Assembly (NCBI GenBank): GCA_016584495.1
Contig: WAID01000005.1
Location: 1,996,501 to 2,060,500 of the forward strand
DNA length: 64,000 nucleotides
Source: Celoporthe dispersa
Lineage: Eukaryota; Ascomycota; Sordariomycetes; Diaporthales; Cryphonectriaceae
Reading direction: 5' to 3'
The translations under genes were made by a program, and so were the position numbers. Positions within the stretch are counted from its first letter, which is position 1, and the number at the start of each line of letters is the position of its first letter. This document shows, piece by piece, positions 48,171 through 59,441 of this stretch. The notes under the pieces were generated by a model. The model did not search any database. It was not told the DNA's origin and worked only from the letters and a program-made list of their open reading frames with translations.

Positions 48171-49236
48171 TCAAGAGCAGCTAAAGACGGTCGGGCCAGG
48201 GATGGGGTACGTAGTGGAGGAGCTGTCCCAGGTGATGCCTGGATCCGTGGGTGTGTATGCGCCAGGAAACGCTACCAGGTCGCTGACGGTCGTTGAGCCA
48301 CCGCCGGAAACATTCAGCTGATGGCAGCCCGGGTATATCTGAATCCCTGGATATGTGCCGGCCAAGAAGACGGCCAGGATCTCGTGACGCACGAGATAAT
48401 AGCCATCTGCCAAGCATGAGGGGATCTGGTAGGTGGTGCCTGCATTCGGGGCTACCTCGAGCGGGTCGACGGCCCAGATGTCGTTTCCAGCGCCGCCCGT
48501 CTCGTATTCGATCATCCCGGACTCTGCAATCTTGAACCAGACGTCTGTGCTGTTGGGCCTGTCATCTTGTTTAGCTAGATGGCTGGGTGGCTGAGTAGCC
48601 CCGGTTGGTTATGGGATGCATACAACCAGTCCTGGCAGCCTGTATCAGGACATTTCGCCATGTAAGTGACCAACGCTCCGTAATGGCTGTCTGGCCAGAG
48701 CGTCCAGTATAGAGTGACAGTCTCGCCGGCGGTGGCAGGCGCGTGGAGCGGAGCGGGCTCGCTTCCGATGATTCCGTCGGCGCTGTCGCCATTGCACTGA
48801 ACGTCAATCAAGGTGACATCCGTGACCGGACCGTTGCCCGGGATTTTTCGCGAGATGCGCTCTGGGGCTGGGTCCTCGTACGGATCCGTGTACGGTTGGT
48901 AGAACGTATACGCTGTTGGCGGTGAATATTTGTCAATTCATTATACATTCGATAATAATGTGAAACCTTTTGGGCTTTTGACACAGAGGATTCGAAGCTG
49001 TCTGCGTATGACAAGATGAAGAGCCTTGAGACATGCTGATTGGTAGTTTTCTTTTCCAGGGAAGGTTTGGGATGAGCTTAGTTGTAGAGATACTTGCATA
49101 TTCCGCTAATGGTCGCTAGAGAATTGTCAGAAACATACCACTCAGAGCGCAAGACGAGGGAGAAGCTACCATTGTCAACATAGCCATGTCCAAAGACGAG
49201 ACCGGCACCCGCCAGAGCCGCAAGGATGTACTTCAT
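48171..49236 (-). CDS. AA9 lytic polysaccharide monooxygenase
   Basis: Four exons: 49236-49170, an 18-nt microexon 49115-49098, 48912-48624 and 48558-48171. The signal peptide MKYILAALAGAGLVFG leaves His17 as the first mature residue (HGYVDN), the N-terminal copper ligand of the histidine brace. The second brace histidine is in WPDSHYGALVTYMAKCP. The second-shell histidine and axial tyrosine are in GYYLVRHEI and IYPGCHQL. GNGPVTDVTLIDVQCNG and YPIPGPTVFSC complete the AA9 pattern. The second intron has a GC donor (GCAAGT), and only this choice restores the family sequence NATISGISYTFYQPY. The enzyme oxidatively cleaves cellulose or xyloglucan outside the cell, helping the GH7 and GH5 enzymes. 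The annotated stop follows FSCS; a possible Ser/Thr-rich continuation is discussed under findings. Confidence 0.93.
49098..49115 (-). other. 18-nt microexon of the AA9 gene
   Basis: Spans 49098-49115, read on the minus strand. Preceded by a CTCTAG acceptor and followed by a GC-type donor, it encodes A-T-I-S-G-I/S, the residues between HGYVDN and YTFYQPY. Without it about six conserved residues are lost. Confidence 0.7.
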
Positions 49237-49664
49237 CTTGGATAGAAGTTATGAATAGAAAGCGGTTTTGTAGGACGACTGAGAAGTATGCGGCCTGACC
49301 GAGCAGGTATACACCAAGATACAACACTATCAAGATTCAAAAGTATATGAATATCGAATAGAAAGGACTATTTCCAGGTGCTACCTTCAACTCTGAATGT
49401 AGCAAGAAAGCAAGCGGACGCAGAGTGGAAGAAAGGCGCATAGAGACTCATGAGAATAGCTACAGCCCAAGGCAGCTTGATTCTTTTAACCGCTTCTCCC
49501 TTGACCTCTGGTGCACACAGCCAAACATCGACATTCCATTGTCATCTCACCACGTGCGGATAGTGCCTCAGAATGGTGAGCCTCGCTCCGAGGTTTAGAC
49601 CTCCATCAGGACGACTTGGCCCGAAAAGGTTCAGGGACACAGGAAGGTTCCGTGAATCGAAATC
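49237..49664. other. Promoter region of the AA9 gene
   Basis: About 0.4 kb between the AA9 start and a candidate plus-strand small gene. Contains a CACGTG at 49551-49556. No TATA box stands out. Confidence 0.4.
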
Positions 49665-49917
49665 ATGGCCAGGATGTTAGCATTCGTGGGAATGCTGATG
49701 GTGTTTCAAACAACGTGCGTTTAATATAAATGACAGTGCCAAGCAGGGGCAACCTCCCGGGGTCGAGGCGCCGCCCGCCGCCGAGCCGCCTTTCCCAAAT
49801 TCCACCAACTACATCGGCAGCTATGTACTGGTGGGTGACAGCGATGGAATTATGCAGTGGTTGGGCATCCTAACCATAGCGGTAGGACTTGCTGCTGGTG
49901 TTGATCAGCACGCATAA
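49665..49917 (+). CDS. Possible small secreted or membrane protein with an ultra-short intron
   Basis: From ATG 49665 a hydrophobic stretch MARMLAFVGMLMVFQTT reaches a GTGCGT donor at 49715. A CAG acceptor ends at 49736, and the frame then stays open to a TAA at 49915-49917: S-A-K-Q-G-Q-P-P, a Pro/Ala-rich stretch, an N-S-T glycosylation site, then YIGSYVLVGDSDG and the hydrophobic ILTIAVGLAAG. The total is 76 aa. The difficulty is that the intron would be only 22 nt, below normal fungal size. Either bases are missing from the assembly, or this is a decayed gene or chance. No family recognised. Confidence 0.3.
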
Positions 49918-51702
49918 CTCGTGCTGTCTAGCTGATTGTCGTCCATCACTTGATTTTTGAGTTGTATCGCCAAGTCATTATTCTCTTGGATTCCCTTTCC
50001 GTCTGCGGTCAGGGAGTTCGAGGGTGTCCGAAGCCCAGATTCGTCTCCAGCGCGAAACAGAACGCTAAGCCGAGACACCGGTCTTCGATGAGAGAAGAGA
50101 GAGCCAGCTTCCCGACCAGCCAAACATTTTCGAAGGGTTTCAGAAACAGCAAGACCCAAGACACCGAGTGCAGGACAGCATTGGAGGCTGGGGCCGAGTT
50201 GTTGGTTAGATTAGACATTCCTGTCTTGAGAACTATTACTTGCTGGCTCGGTTACTCCGGGGGTGTGTGGTAAAATTTGAGGGAAAGCTGGAACGCGGAG
50301 AATTTGGTAGTGTTTCCGTATTGAGTATTCTTCTCTCAAGGGTAAAGTACTCTATAATAGATAGAACTATTCTGGCAGGTCTCAGAGAGAGGAAGAGCTG
50401 ATATTAATAGTCGCAGTTCTACGATCACCATCTTAGAAAATCACCCAATCGATTTAAGAAATGTAATCAGTGTCAATAAAATTAGATTGAGGGATATGCA
50501 GATTCCTCGGAGTTATGAGTTACGCCAATACAGAGCTCAAGAAAAGTCCTACCGTGGCGCAGACCGAACTTTTGCGCTGGGCCCCTCGAGTGAGGCTATT
50601 CGCGCCAATCCGAAGATGCTCAACCTACTGTAATGACCACTGCCGCACGCGCCGAGACTTGCCAAGAGTAAATTAATCCAGAAGTTCACTGACTCAACAA
50701 AAACAAAACCCGATCACTGCCGGCTCGGCGAAATCCGTGTCCTTGGTGGACTTTGACTCGTCGAATCTGATACAAGAGTCAGTACGCTCTAATTGGTCTT
50801 CATGCACATTATTTAGGGCATTTCCATCTTAGGTAGAGCATGGTACGGCGGCAAGCCCGAGTGAAGCGACCCAGGGCCTTCACGAAGAGTAAACAATGCC
50901 CTTTAGATCTTAGACAATATGTGCGACGACCGATCAAGTGATAGCCACTGTTGCATTATTAGCACTCCCCCTCGATGCACACTGGGCCGCTCCCTCACAC
51001 GCGCAAGCCGTGGCGGGGGTCCAGAACAGCGCCACGACCCTAGAACTCTGCTGAGGAAGATATACCAATCTCTAGGGAGACAAGATTCAGCATCGGCAGT
51101 ACGACTTCAGTCGGCATTCCTCACCCAGCATATGTGCTCTTAATATGTGTAGCGAGAGCAGCCACCAAAAAGACTTCAAGGTTTCATGATTGATACAGAC
51201 CCTCAGTCTATTTTGCGCAGGTCAAAGTCCAATACGGAGGCTAAGCCACTCTGTATGCGCCATTCTTTAAACTTTCTTGTGTGGCAATCAGTCATGCTTG
51301 CCCCACGTGGATCCCCCATCTGGAACAATTCCCCGGGCAAGGCAGTTTGATCAACGGTCTAGACCCCACCTGGTGAGGCGTGCTGTCAGCGCCCTTGGCG
51401 AGTCCGCTACGCGGCTGTCATTGCATTGCCGCCAAAAATTCGAGCCGCATCTAAGCCTGGTGCCCTTAAGCAACAGCCTGGAGACCACGATGCATGCGAG
51501 GACTCATGGGGCTTTCTACGATCCGTTGCAGCGATGTGACCGGATTTCCGTTGCTCCCGAGATCGACCCTCAATGATCATTATGGGTTTCGTAGCAGCTG
51601 AAGATGTAACCCATGCCTTCTCGTCAGAACACCATTTTGAATTTTTTGTGGCGAGGATTAGACATATCAAGGGCTAGCCGATGCAACTGGGTCCGTTCAT
51701 GG
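49918..51702. other. Intergenic region, no supported gene
   Basis: About 1.8 kb with only short, overlapping open frames on both strands. I see no domains, repeats or RNA genes. Confidence 0.5.
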
Positions 51703-52158
51703 TCACTGCGCCCATCCAGCCGCTGCCTCCTGTTCTTTCCACTTTTTCTCTGCCTCTGCTTGCTTCTCCTCCTTCTTGGCCTCGTCTTCCAGCTTCTGTC
51801 TCTGTTTTCTCCAAGCCTCCGCCGTATTATGTTGAGACGTGAGTCGCTCCCGTTCGGTCTCGGCCATCGCGCAAGCCTCCTTGGTACATAATGGCCCTAG
51901 GGAAACAATTGTCAGTGATGTAAGACAAGAAGGGCTGATGATTTGCATGCCTGTTGGTGCCCAGTTCGAGCAACATGTACCCGGTGCACAAATGCTCGAC
52001 ACTCTCCACTCGCCGTTCCAGTCATTCGTGAATGTCTCGACGTAGCCAGGCGGTTTGCATCGGAAGTTGAAAGCGCCCATCCACCAGGTCGGATATGCCA
52101 CGGTGGACGCCGCCAGGAAGCCCAGGAGGAGCGTCAGGATTCGTAGATTCCACATCAT
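51703..52158 (-). CDS. Small secreted cysteine-containing protein with charged coiled-coil tail
   Basis: The ATG at 52158 starts MMWNLRILTLLLGFLAASTV, a good signal peptide cut near V-A-Y. The mature part has W-W-M-G-A-F-N, R-C-K-P-P-G-Y, then C-A-P-G-T-C-C. A very charged helix follows (about 45 residues rich in Lys, Glu and Gln, e.g. KLEDEAKKEEKQAEAEKKWK), likely a coiled coil. Read straight through the protein has 151 aa and seven cysteines. An internal segment, 51980-51897, has GTACAT and CTAG borders with a CTGAC branch-like site and is exactly 84 nt. Its removal keeps the frame and would drop three cysteines. I cannot tell which form is real. Function unknown. Confidence 0.6.
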   Translation of the reverse strand: MMWNLRILTLLLGFLAASTVAYPTWWMGAFNFRCKPPGYVETFTNDWNGEWRVSSICAPGTCCSNWAPTGMQIISPSCLTSLTIVSLGPLCTKEACAMAETERERLTSQHNTAEAWRKQRQKLEDEAKKEEKQAEAEKKWKEQEAAAGWAQ

Positions 52159-54958
52159 GGTGATTAGTGATGCCGGCGCCGGTTGTGAAGCTGCGTGCAG
52201 TTCTAAGCTCCGATCAGCCACAGTGTTCTGTTCTCCTCCTTGCCGAGCTTCCGGGACTGATCAAGCTAATACGGTACGCCGAGAGAGACGAGTTGCTTTG
52301 TCGGGGCCCGCCCAGGAAGTCTGGAAAGAACCAAACAATCAGAGTGAATAATGAATTGGAAAAAGTAAAGATTGCAGATCGCCAAGCGTGAATGATTAGA
52401 AAAGTTGAGAGGACAGACCGTCGCGCAAGGTTGGGAGGCAACTCTGATGCAATACGAGCCCCTGACGAACGCCATCACAGACCCTGCTAGTGTTTCAAAT
52501 AACACCCGATAACGTCAACAACGGTACCGAACGCGCAAAACCTTCTTAGGTGCGACACGTCATTGGAAGTGATATTGTCAGTCTATGATTTGACGTGTTC
52601 AATACGAGAGGTCCACCCCCTATGCCGCATAGCCACGCTCCCTACCTGATCTCATGCTCTGGTTATATATTACATAAGACCCAGTGGGCTCAAGCAAGTG
52701 ACAACTTTGGCAAACACTCTTATGTATTTTTGGCCTCGACTTCCAACTTGACGATGTTTTCAAACGTGCGTAGGTCAAAGGCACAGGTGATGGATATATT
52801 TCCCACACTGCATATGATCCTATTTCACTACGAAGGATGCTGCGTCTCCTTTGACCTCGAAGAGTCATTGATTACTTACTAATGACAAAATTGTCAAGGG
52901 ACCGACATCACACTTCAAGCGTCTCTTCAGCAGATAATCTATTAGAAGGTGCATGCGAAACGAAGGAGAATAAAACCCACTTGGAAGGGAGTGAAGAGCT
53001 CAAAAAGACGAATTGAGACAGCTGCATAATTACTTGTTAGTTATAGCTCACCAAACACAAAAGACGAGGGTTTTCGTGAAAGCGACCCAGTATGGTACAC
53101 CCACCGAGATTCACATTAAACAAGTATGGCAATCACCGTTTGTCTGGCTTGAAGTACGTATCGCATTGTCCCCTGGTCCCCTCCTTCTCCCCTCCCCCCC
53201 TCCCCCTTACAACGCCTCCTCAGCCTCAATCAACAAACTAGATAGTCAAGTATGTTTAATGTATCAGAAGAGGAAACAATTTTCCCAAATAGACACTTGG
53301 ACTATCGAGAGCGATAATTTCCAATACGAGAATAGAAACGGTTTGCCTTTGGTGGCGTTGCATGCTACTAAAGTAGACCGAATTATGCGTCGTGGATTTA
53401 GCGAGGAAGTCGACCAATCACGAGATAATCGCACAGGGAGAAGGATGGAAGACAGTATCTGACGAGCGAGCTACCCTAATTCGATGGCGGGACAAAACGT
53501 AACGTGACCCAACCCAGCTCGGGGTCTGTTTTAATTGTGATCCTGTAGCTCCCAGACTAGGTAGTATGTAGGTCTCAAACACCACAGCCAATGCCGACAA
53601 ATAGTCTGATTGATATAAGTACAGACCGGATAGGAAGAAAATTCTTCGGCTTAGCAACAGGTCAATTGTTCTTACCGTAGTCGAATAAAGAACATTGATA
53701 TGATTCAGAGTGTCTCGACATAAGTGCGAGATTCGGTTTCTACATTCCAACCCATCTCGTCTCGTTGGTCGCTGAACGACTCTGCCACCGCCCTTCCGGG
53801 AGACCATGCAGAGGCAACACAGGCGTGCCAGCCACCCCGACCTGGTGGTCTGGTGGTCGACCTGGACCCGAGCATTCCGTGGCGCTGAGACGCTCTCACG
53901 TCAGCCGGGGTCTGCGGTGCTTGGGCTGCGGGAACCAAGTGTCGTCGCCCATTGCCTGTCTCTGTCTTAGTTGAGGCAGAGATATCACGTGCGCCCTATG
54001 AGGATCGGTGCAGATCGTACCAGCGGGCGGGCCTTGCACTCGTCTCACTACGGCGCGTTCCATTCGAAAGGTGATCGTCTTGGCCAGACGTGTCCACCGC
54101 CAATACTTCGCTAGCTCATGGACTAGGAGCAGTAGATTGACGGATCTTTGCACACGTTGCTGCTGTCTCTACTAACCTTCCTTCATGAGGTGGTATTTAA
54201 TTAGTTTATTAGTGGCTATGTGCTTGGCAAGCCTCGGCGGGCCATCTCTGGTGTTTAGGCAATGGCGATTGCTAGGCTGCGCAGCGCATATTTGATGGGA
54301 TCTGTGTAAACCAGTGCTAGTGATTACAAAGAATGCTTAAAATTACGTGGATAACGTAGGAAAGTCACACCGGCGACGCCTCTTTTCAGCCTTGTCGAAC
54401 TGACAGATGGCTTCTAGGCCATAATTGGGTCAGAGGGACATTGTCACTGTCAGAAGCATACCAGGAGCGGTTGACTGGCTGCTTACCTCCACCATGAAAT
54501 GCCCAAAAATCCTGTGCGGGCGGCCGCGAGAGGCTTTCTGACGGTCAGATTCTTGTCCCTCTCAGGAGCGTGACCGGTGGTGAGCTAGGAGCAAGCTCTT
54601 GAAAACGTTACCTGAGAACAGGGAAAGGCAGATTCCTATTTAGTAGTGGCGTCGAGCTAATGAATTGAGTCGTCTCGGTGGCACACCACCCCTCCTTAAG
54701 TCGGCCCTGTTGGTATTAAAGGCTGTAAGACATCTGAACGAGGCAAGGGCATTTGGGTCCGATACAACCAATCCCAGGTGTCTGGCAGAAGACTGTGATC
54801 AATATAAAAAGGACCTCGACGGATCTCATTTTGAGGATGCAAAGGAGAGAAGAAATCATCCCAAGCAGCTCTTCATTTCTAAACATCACAGTCATCCACT
54901 CACCAGCCTTTCAAACGCCCACCACCTCGCCGCACGTTAACTACACACTCTTGCCAAC
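52159..54958. other. Intergenic region, no supported gene
   Basis: About 2.8 kb. Several open frames of 80-150 codons exist (for example around 53013-53462), but they lack starts in good context, domains or plausible introns. The right end holds the promoter and leader of the next secreted-protein gene. Confidence 0.5.
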
Positions 54959-55499
54959 ATGATGTTCTCTGTCTCCGTCCTCCTTACAGGCGTGATTGCC
55001 GCCACGAGGTAAGCTACGCTTGCATCCCCAGGAAGTCAAAAGATCCGAGGCGCGTGCTAACGTTATCGCACAGCGTGCTGGCCTCGCCAGTTGCTGTCAC
55101 CGCCTCCGTCACCACGTCCTGCGCAACGCCGGTGGCCACCACCACGACACAGGCTCTGCACCTCGCCTGCCACTTCGCCTGCGTCAAGCCCACGTCGACG
55201 TGTTCTCCGGGGCAGCCCACCGGCCCAGCCCCCAGCCCGCCGTCGACGTCTACCATTGCACCAGCAGGTGCCTGTACCGCTACGCTGGAGGTGAGCTTTT
55301 TTTCCCCTTTCTTCTTTTCTTTTCTGTTATCCTTTTTACTTCCCTCCTCCTCTTCCTCTGCTTTTTTTATTTTCATTTGGTCAAATGTCAGCTAACCATA
55401 GTACTACAACAGGTTTTCCCAGCCCCGGCATGCAATAACTGTGCTACATGTGTCAGCCCTGTCGCCTCCATCCAGGCGAGAGAGACGCAGCATGCTTGA
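54959..55499 (+). CDS. Small secreted eight-cysteine protein
   Basis: Three exons, 54959-55008, 55074-55290 and 55413-55499, with GT/AG borders and matching phases, give 117 aa. The signal peptide MMFSVSVLLTGVIAATSVLA is split by the first intron. The mature part is rich in Thr, Pro, Ala and Ser with eight cysteines: T-S-C-A-T, L-A-C-H, F-A-C-V, S-T-C-S, G-A-C-T, and in the last exon CNNCATC with one more just before the pair. The Pro/Thr/Ser stretch (PSPPSTSTI) suggests O-glycosylation. I recognise no family. A wall-associated or effector-like role is possible. Confidence 0.7.
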
Positions 55500-56531
55500 G
55501 GAGGCAATGGGAATGGCACTTGGGCAAGGAAAACGAGAAGGAGGGGAGGATGGAAAAAGCGGGGCAAGGCTGAGAGGCAACATGCGAAGAGGAAAAGGCA
55601 CTGAGGAGAGCGGCTTCGATCTTTCCCTGAGCAATATCATGAGTCACTGATCACTTTTTACGAATGGGAACCTGGAATCTCAGGCCTGAGAATATCGATG
55701 GATACTGCATTAATCCAACTACCGTACCTACTATCTGCAGCACGCTGTCTGGCCAGTGATATAGCAGCGATACAGAAGTCGAGGGTTGGCACCGGGACGA
55801 GGAAGGGAAGGAGACGTGACACGCTGCTTACCTGCCTTTTTATTAATTATGTCAGCATGTTTTTCACGGCAGGTGGGTTCCTTCCCATCAAAAGTAATTA
55901 TGTACTATGGCACTGTACGTACTGTACGTGCTCAGTCATCCATGCCGCCCACTTGGTACATTGGCCAATAGGCGCGCAGAGGACACAACCTGGGCTTCTA
56001 CTCCTCTCTCCAGCTCAGTCGTGGCTTCTCTCTTTTGCGCCTGTCAATGGCCTCCTTCTATGGGAAGCATCGTTGTGAATGGCAGCTTCTCAGATGGCGG
56101 GCCCCTCTGCAGCCTCCTCCAGGCAACAGTGAGCATCGCAGCCGGTCGCCAGTTCCCTATTGAATTTCTCGTCGATGATTGGTGGGTGGCCCTGTTTCAT
56201 CATAGCACCGTCATAACTAACACCGTGCATGCCAGCTGGAATGCAACTCTTTCGTTTCTTTTTCTTTTCTTTTTTCCCCCGCCCGAACCGCCAGTTTAAT
56301 CGAGTCTTTTCCAACCTGGAAGCAACTCAATCCTCTCTGCTGACCTTCTCCTCCAGGTCAAGACCCAGTAACACCTCCTCCGTCTCCGCCTTCACACGCG
56401 CGCGGGCACACAGACAAACACACGCACGCGCACACATACACACTTTTTTGTTTTACATTTCTATGCATAGCGCCCAAGTCCCATTCTCTACTACTATTTC
56501 TCGTGTGGTACCCCTACAGGAGCATGCCAAC
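55500..56531. other. Intergenic region
   Basis: About 1 kb: 3' flank of the secreted-protein gene, then the promoter and a CA/CT-rich leader (56380-56460) of the coiled-coil protein gene. No coding signal seen. Confidence 0.5.
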
Positions 56532-58534
56532 ATGGCTCAGGTACCCCCTCCAGACGCTATAGGTGACGCGAGGTCCCTAATGCCCCAGCCGCTCCGCGGC
56601 ACGCACCCTCATCCCGACCCTACAAACACTACCACCACCACCACCAGCAATGGCAACGACGAAGGCGACGGCGACTCCCACGCTGTAGACGCGACAGACC
56701 TCAATCAGCCACCTCGTTCTCCCAGCCGGGTGGACAGCCCTGGCCCTACGAACGCGTCCTTCGAGTCCCTCGATGGTCTTCCGGTGCTTAGGGCGCGTTT
56801 CGGACTGAGCCCAGCGGATTCAGTTCGGGTAAGTTACCCGCTGTTGAACCCGTCACCGTCTCCTCGTTTGCCTCGAGCTGCCCCTCTTGCCCTTTCATCC
56901 CGCCCTTGTATCACGTGCAGGCACCAGGCCAAGAAGTATTTGAGTCTGGCAAACGTCGACACTCGACCTTGCACTTTTTTTTTCTTCATGCCCACAACGA
57001 GGCCACCTTCCTACCCCCGACAGATATTGTTTTCCTCCCTCGTTTGCTCTTGTGACTGTCACCCACCTCAACGAGATTCCATATAGGCCATCATCAGTCC
57101 ACCACAGTCATGCTGAGTTCATTCCAGGTGTCTCCCATTACCAGCCGCTCTCGAACATCCTCTCCTTTGACCAAAGAGAAGGCCATAATGTCACCGACGC
57201 CCGGACAGAGCTTGAAGCGCACGCTGTCTCCCAGACTGGCGCCTGATGACGGCTCGGCACCAAAGCGCCTGCGCTATCCCTCGATCTTAGTATCTGACGA
57301 CAACGAGTCTCCCTCCACGACGAACAAACTCACTCCAACAGCATCGACTGCGAGCTGGACTATAGGTAGTGATACGACAGATGGGACTCCTCATCCCCGC
57401 AGCGCCGAGAGCTTGCAATCACCTGCAAGCAGCTGTTTGGACAACCACGTTTGTTCAAACCTGTACAGTGCCACTCCCGATCAGAAGCGACGGGTCGAAC
57501 CAACTATTATCAACCTCGTCAGCGACAACGAGGACGATGTCACAAGTACTGGCAATATTACGGATAGGGGCGGGTCTCCGCAAGACGCTTTGGTCGAGAC
57601 AAGCAAACACAGGCATGAGGAGGCCACATGGCTCAGGCGGGAGAAAGAGCAGCTCGAGAGTCCCCCGGTGAACTCCGGCGACAAGGTGCAGCTCTTCACC
57701 TCTCGGCAAGCACCTTCTCGCCTTCGACGGGTCGAGAGCTCACCCACTGCATCTGGGTACCATAACGGCTTGAAAAATCCGTCACCAGATCCGAAGGACG
57801 GCGACGGCCACATCTTGAAGGAGACAGCCAGTATTGAAGAGCAACTGTCGTCAGAGGAGAGGACCGCCACGTTGACTGGGCAACACTCTCAGAAGACAGA
57901 TAAATCGAGCCAGGGCGAGGCGAGCCTCAATGCGTACAACAGTGACACGGCAAGCGGATGCCACCGCTCGGAAGGACTCGAGCCCGACCAGGACGATCTT
58001 CTGCAGCAGCTCGAAAGGTTCAGAAACGAGTCTGTCAGAATGAGCGCCGCGGTGGAGTCGTACCGAGCCACTGGCATGGAGGAACGCGAAAGGCTTGTGG
58101 AGGAACGCCAAGAGCTGTTGGCTACGAATTCCCAGCTGAGGTCCTCTCTGTCCCATATCCAGAGAGAGCTCCAGTCTATCACTGGAGATAGGGACCGATA
58201 CAAGGCCGAGAAAGAAGAGTTCGACAGCATCCTAGCCAATGTCTTAGTAAGAGAGAAAGTCTTGGAGGCCGAGAGGAAGCAGCTCACAGACGAGCTACAT
58301 GCACAACGCGAGGTGCACTCCCAGACTGAGCATAAAAACAGGGCGATACAGAGCGATCTTGAGACCCGACTAGAGACCGTTACGAAGCTCAGTGAGCTGT
58401 ATCAACAGCAACTTATGGAGCGACATGAAGCTCTCGAGAAGTCGGAGGTGTACCTGCGCGACTTGGAGGATGAAGTAGAGCAAAAGGACTCCATGATCAG
58501 GAAAGCATGCCGCATGATTCAGAAGTTTGCGTAG
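56532..58534 (+). CDS. Coiled-coil protein with disordered N-terminal half
   Basis: Two exons, 56532-56828 and 57128-58534, both in phase 0, give 567 aa. The start MAQVPPPDAIGDA is preferred over an in-frame ATG at 56463 because of its context (CCAACATGG). A Thr run and many Ser/Pro residues fill the first 350 or so residues, with a basic cluster (APKRLRYPS) and an acidic VSDNEDD that could act as localisation or SUMO-interaction-like signals. From about residue 385 to the end there is a long heptad-rich coiled coil (e.g. EERERLVEERQELLATNSQL, LEDEVEQKDSMI). The layout suggests a structural or nuclear adaptor protein. I do not recognise the family. The 299-bp intron is long for this window and could hide a small exon. 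Confidence 0.7.
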
Positions 58535-59441
58535 GCAGACGTCATCTCCACGGTCTACCTGGATAATGTGGGTGCACCTCGGCGGGATCGGTATAAGGTC
58601 AGAATGCTCTTGGAGGATGTTATCGTCTAGCATGATAGTTACCTTTTTATTACAACGAGTGTATGGCTGTTACGTATACCTCTTTCCTCTCTCTTCTCTT
58701 CTGTTGACCCATTTTGCCCTCCACCAATGTCCCCCCACGAGTACTCGAATGCCAGATTGCATCTTTCTAATCGAAACTGTCTGTTGAATGTCAAGACATA
58801 ATCGATATGAATATGTTAGAAATCATGTTTGCCTTAGAATAGCAGAACGGCAACTCGTCTCGCTCAGACTGGCTGCATCTCGGAAGAGTGAAGGTTGCAG
58901 ATCGCTCGTAGGGGGGACAGATGTCCCAGGAGATACACGGGTTCAAGAGTCAGCTCCTCACCCAAGATCTGGACACCTTCATCGTCTTCATCTGCATAAT
59001 CTCAACTATGTATAGCGAGTACGTAAAAATGAAGATACCAGAGGCATCTGGAATGTCAAACGCGTATAGTGTTAAGCAGCAGTCTTGCTAACTTTATAGA
59101 ATTTCAAGCGTTACCACATAGGGAATTTTGGTACTGTCAGGACCAGATTTGAATTATTATGAGAAGAAGAGGCTCTATTGCTGTTTGTTAGGGAAAGGAA
59201 AAGGAGGGCCGCCTCCCAGTGCTGGCTGGGACTGATATCTCTCAGTACCTACTTAAGTAGGTAGGGCAAGTGCCTGATACGCATCCACAAACCAGTGAAT
59301 ACTCACTGACATGACCCTCGTACAATCTTGAAGCCCATCGTGAGTTTTATTCGGATTATTATTATCTTGGCGATTGAAAAATGTGACATCTTCCTTCTTG
59401 AAATTTAGAGGTTTGAGCGAGGGGTTGGGGAGAAGCCCAAT
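58535..59441. other. Intergenic region between convergent genes
   Basis: About 0.9 kb of 3' flanking sequence of the coiled-coil protein and the 5'-nucleotidase-like gene. No gene supported. Confidence 0.55.

Noticed and set aside
10385..49236. A dedicated cellulase gene cluster
   Set aside because: Unrelated housekeeping-like genes, including the 10-kb giant gene, separate the enzymes, and orientations are mixed; only loose co-location is supported.
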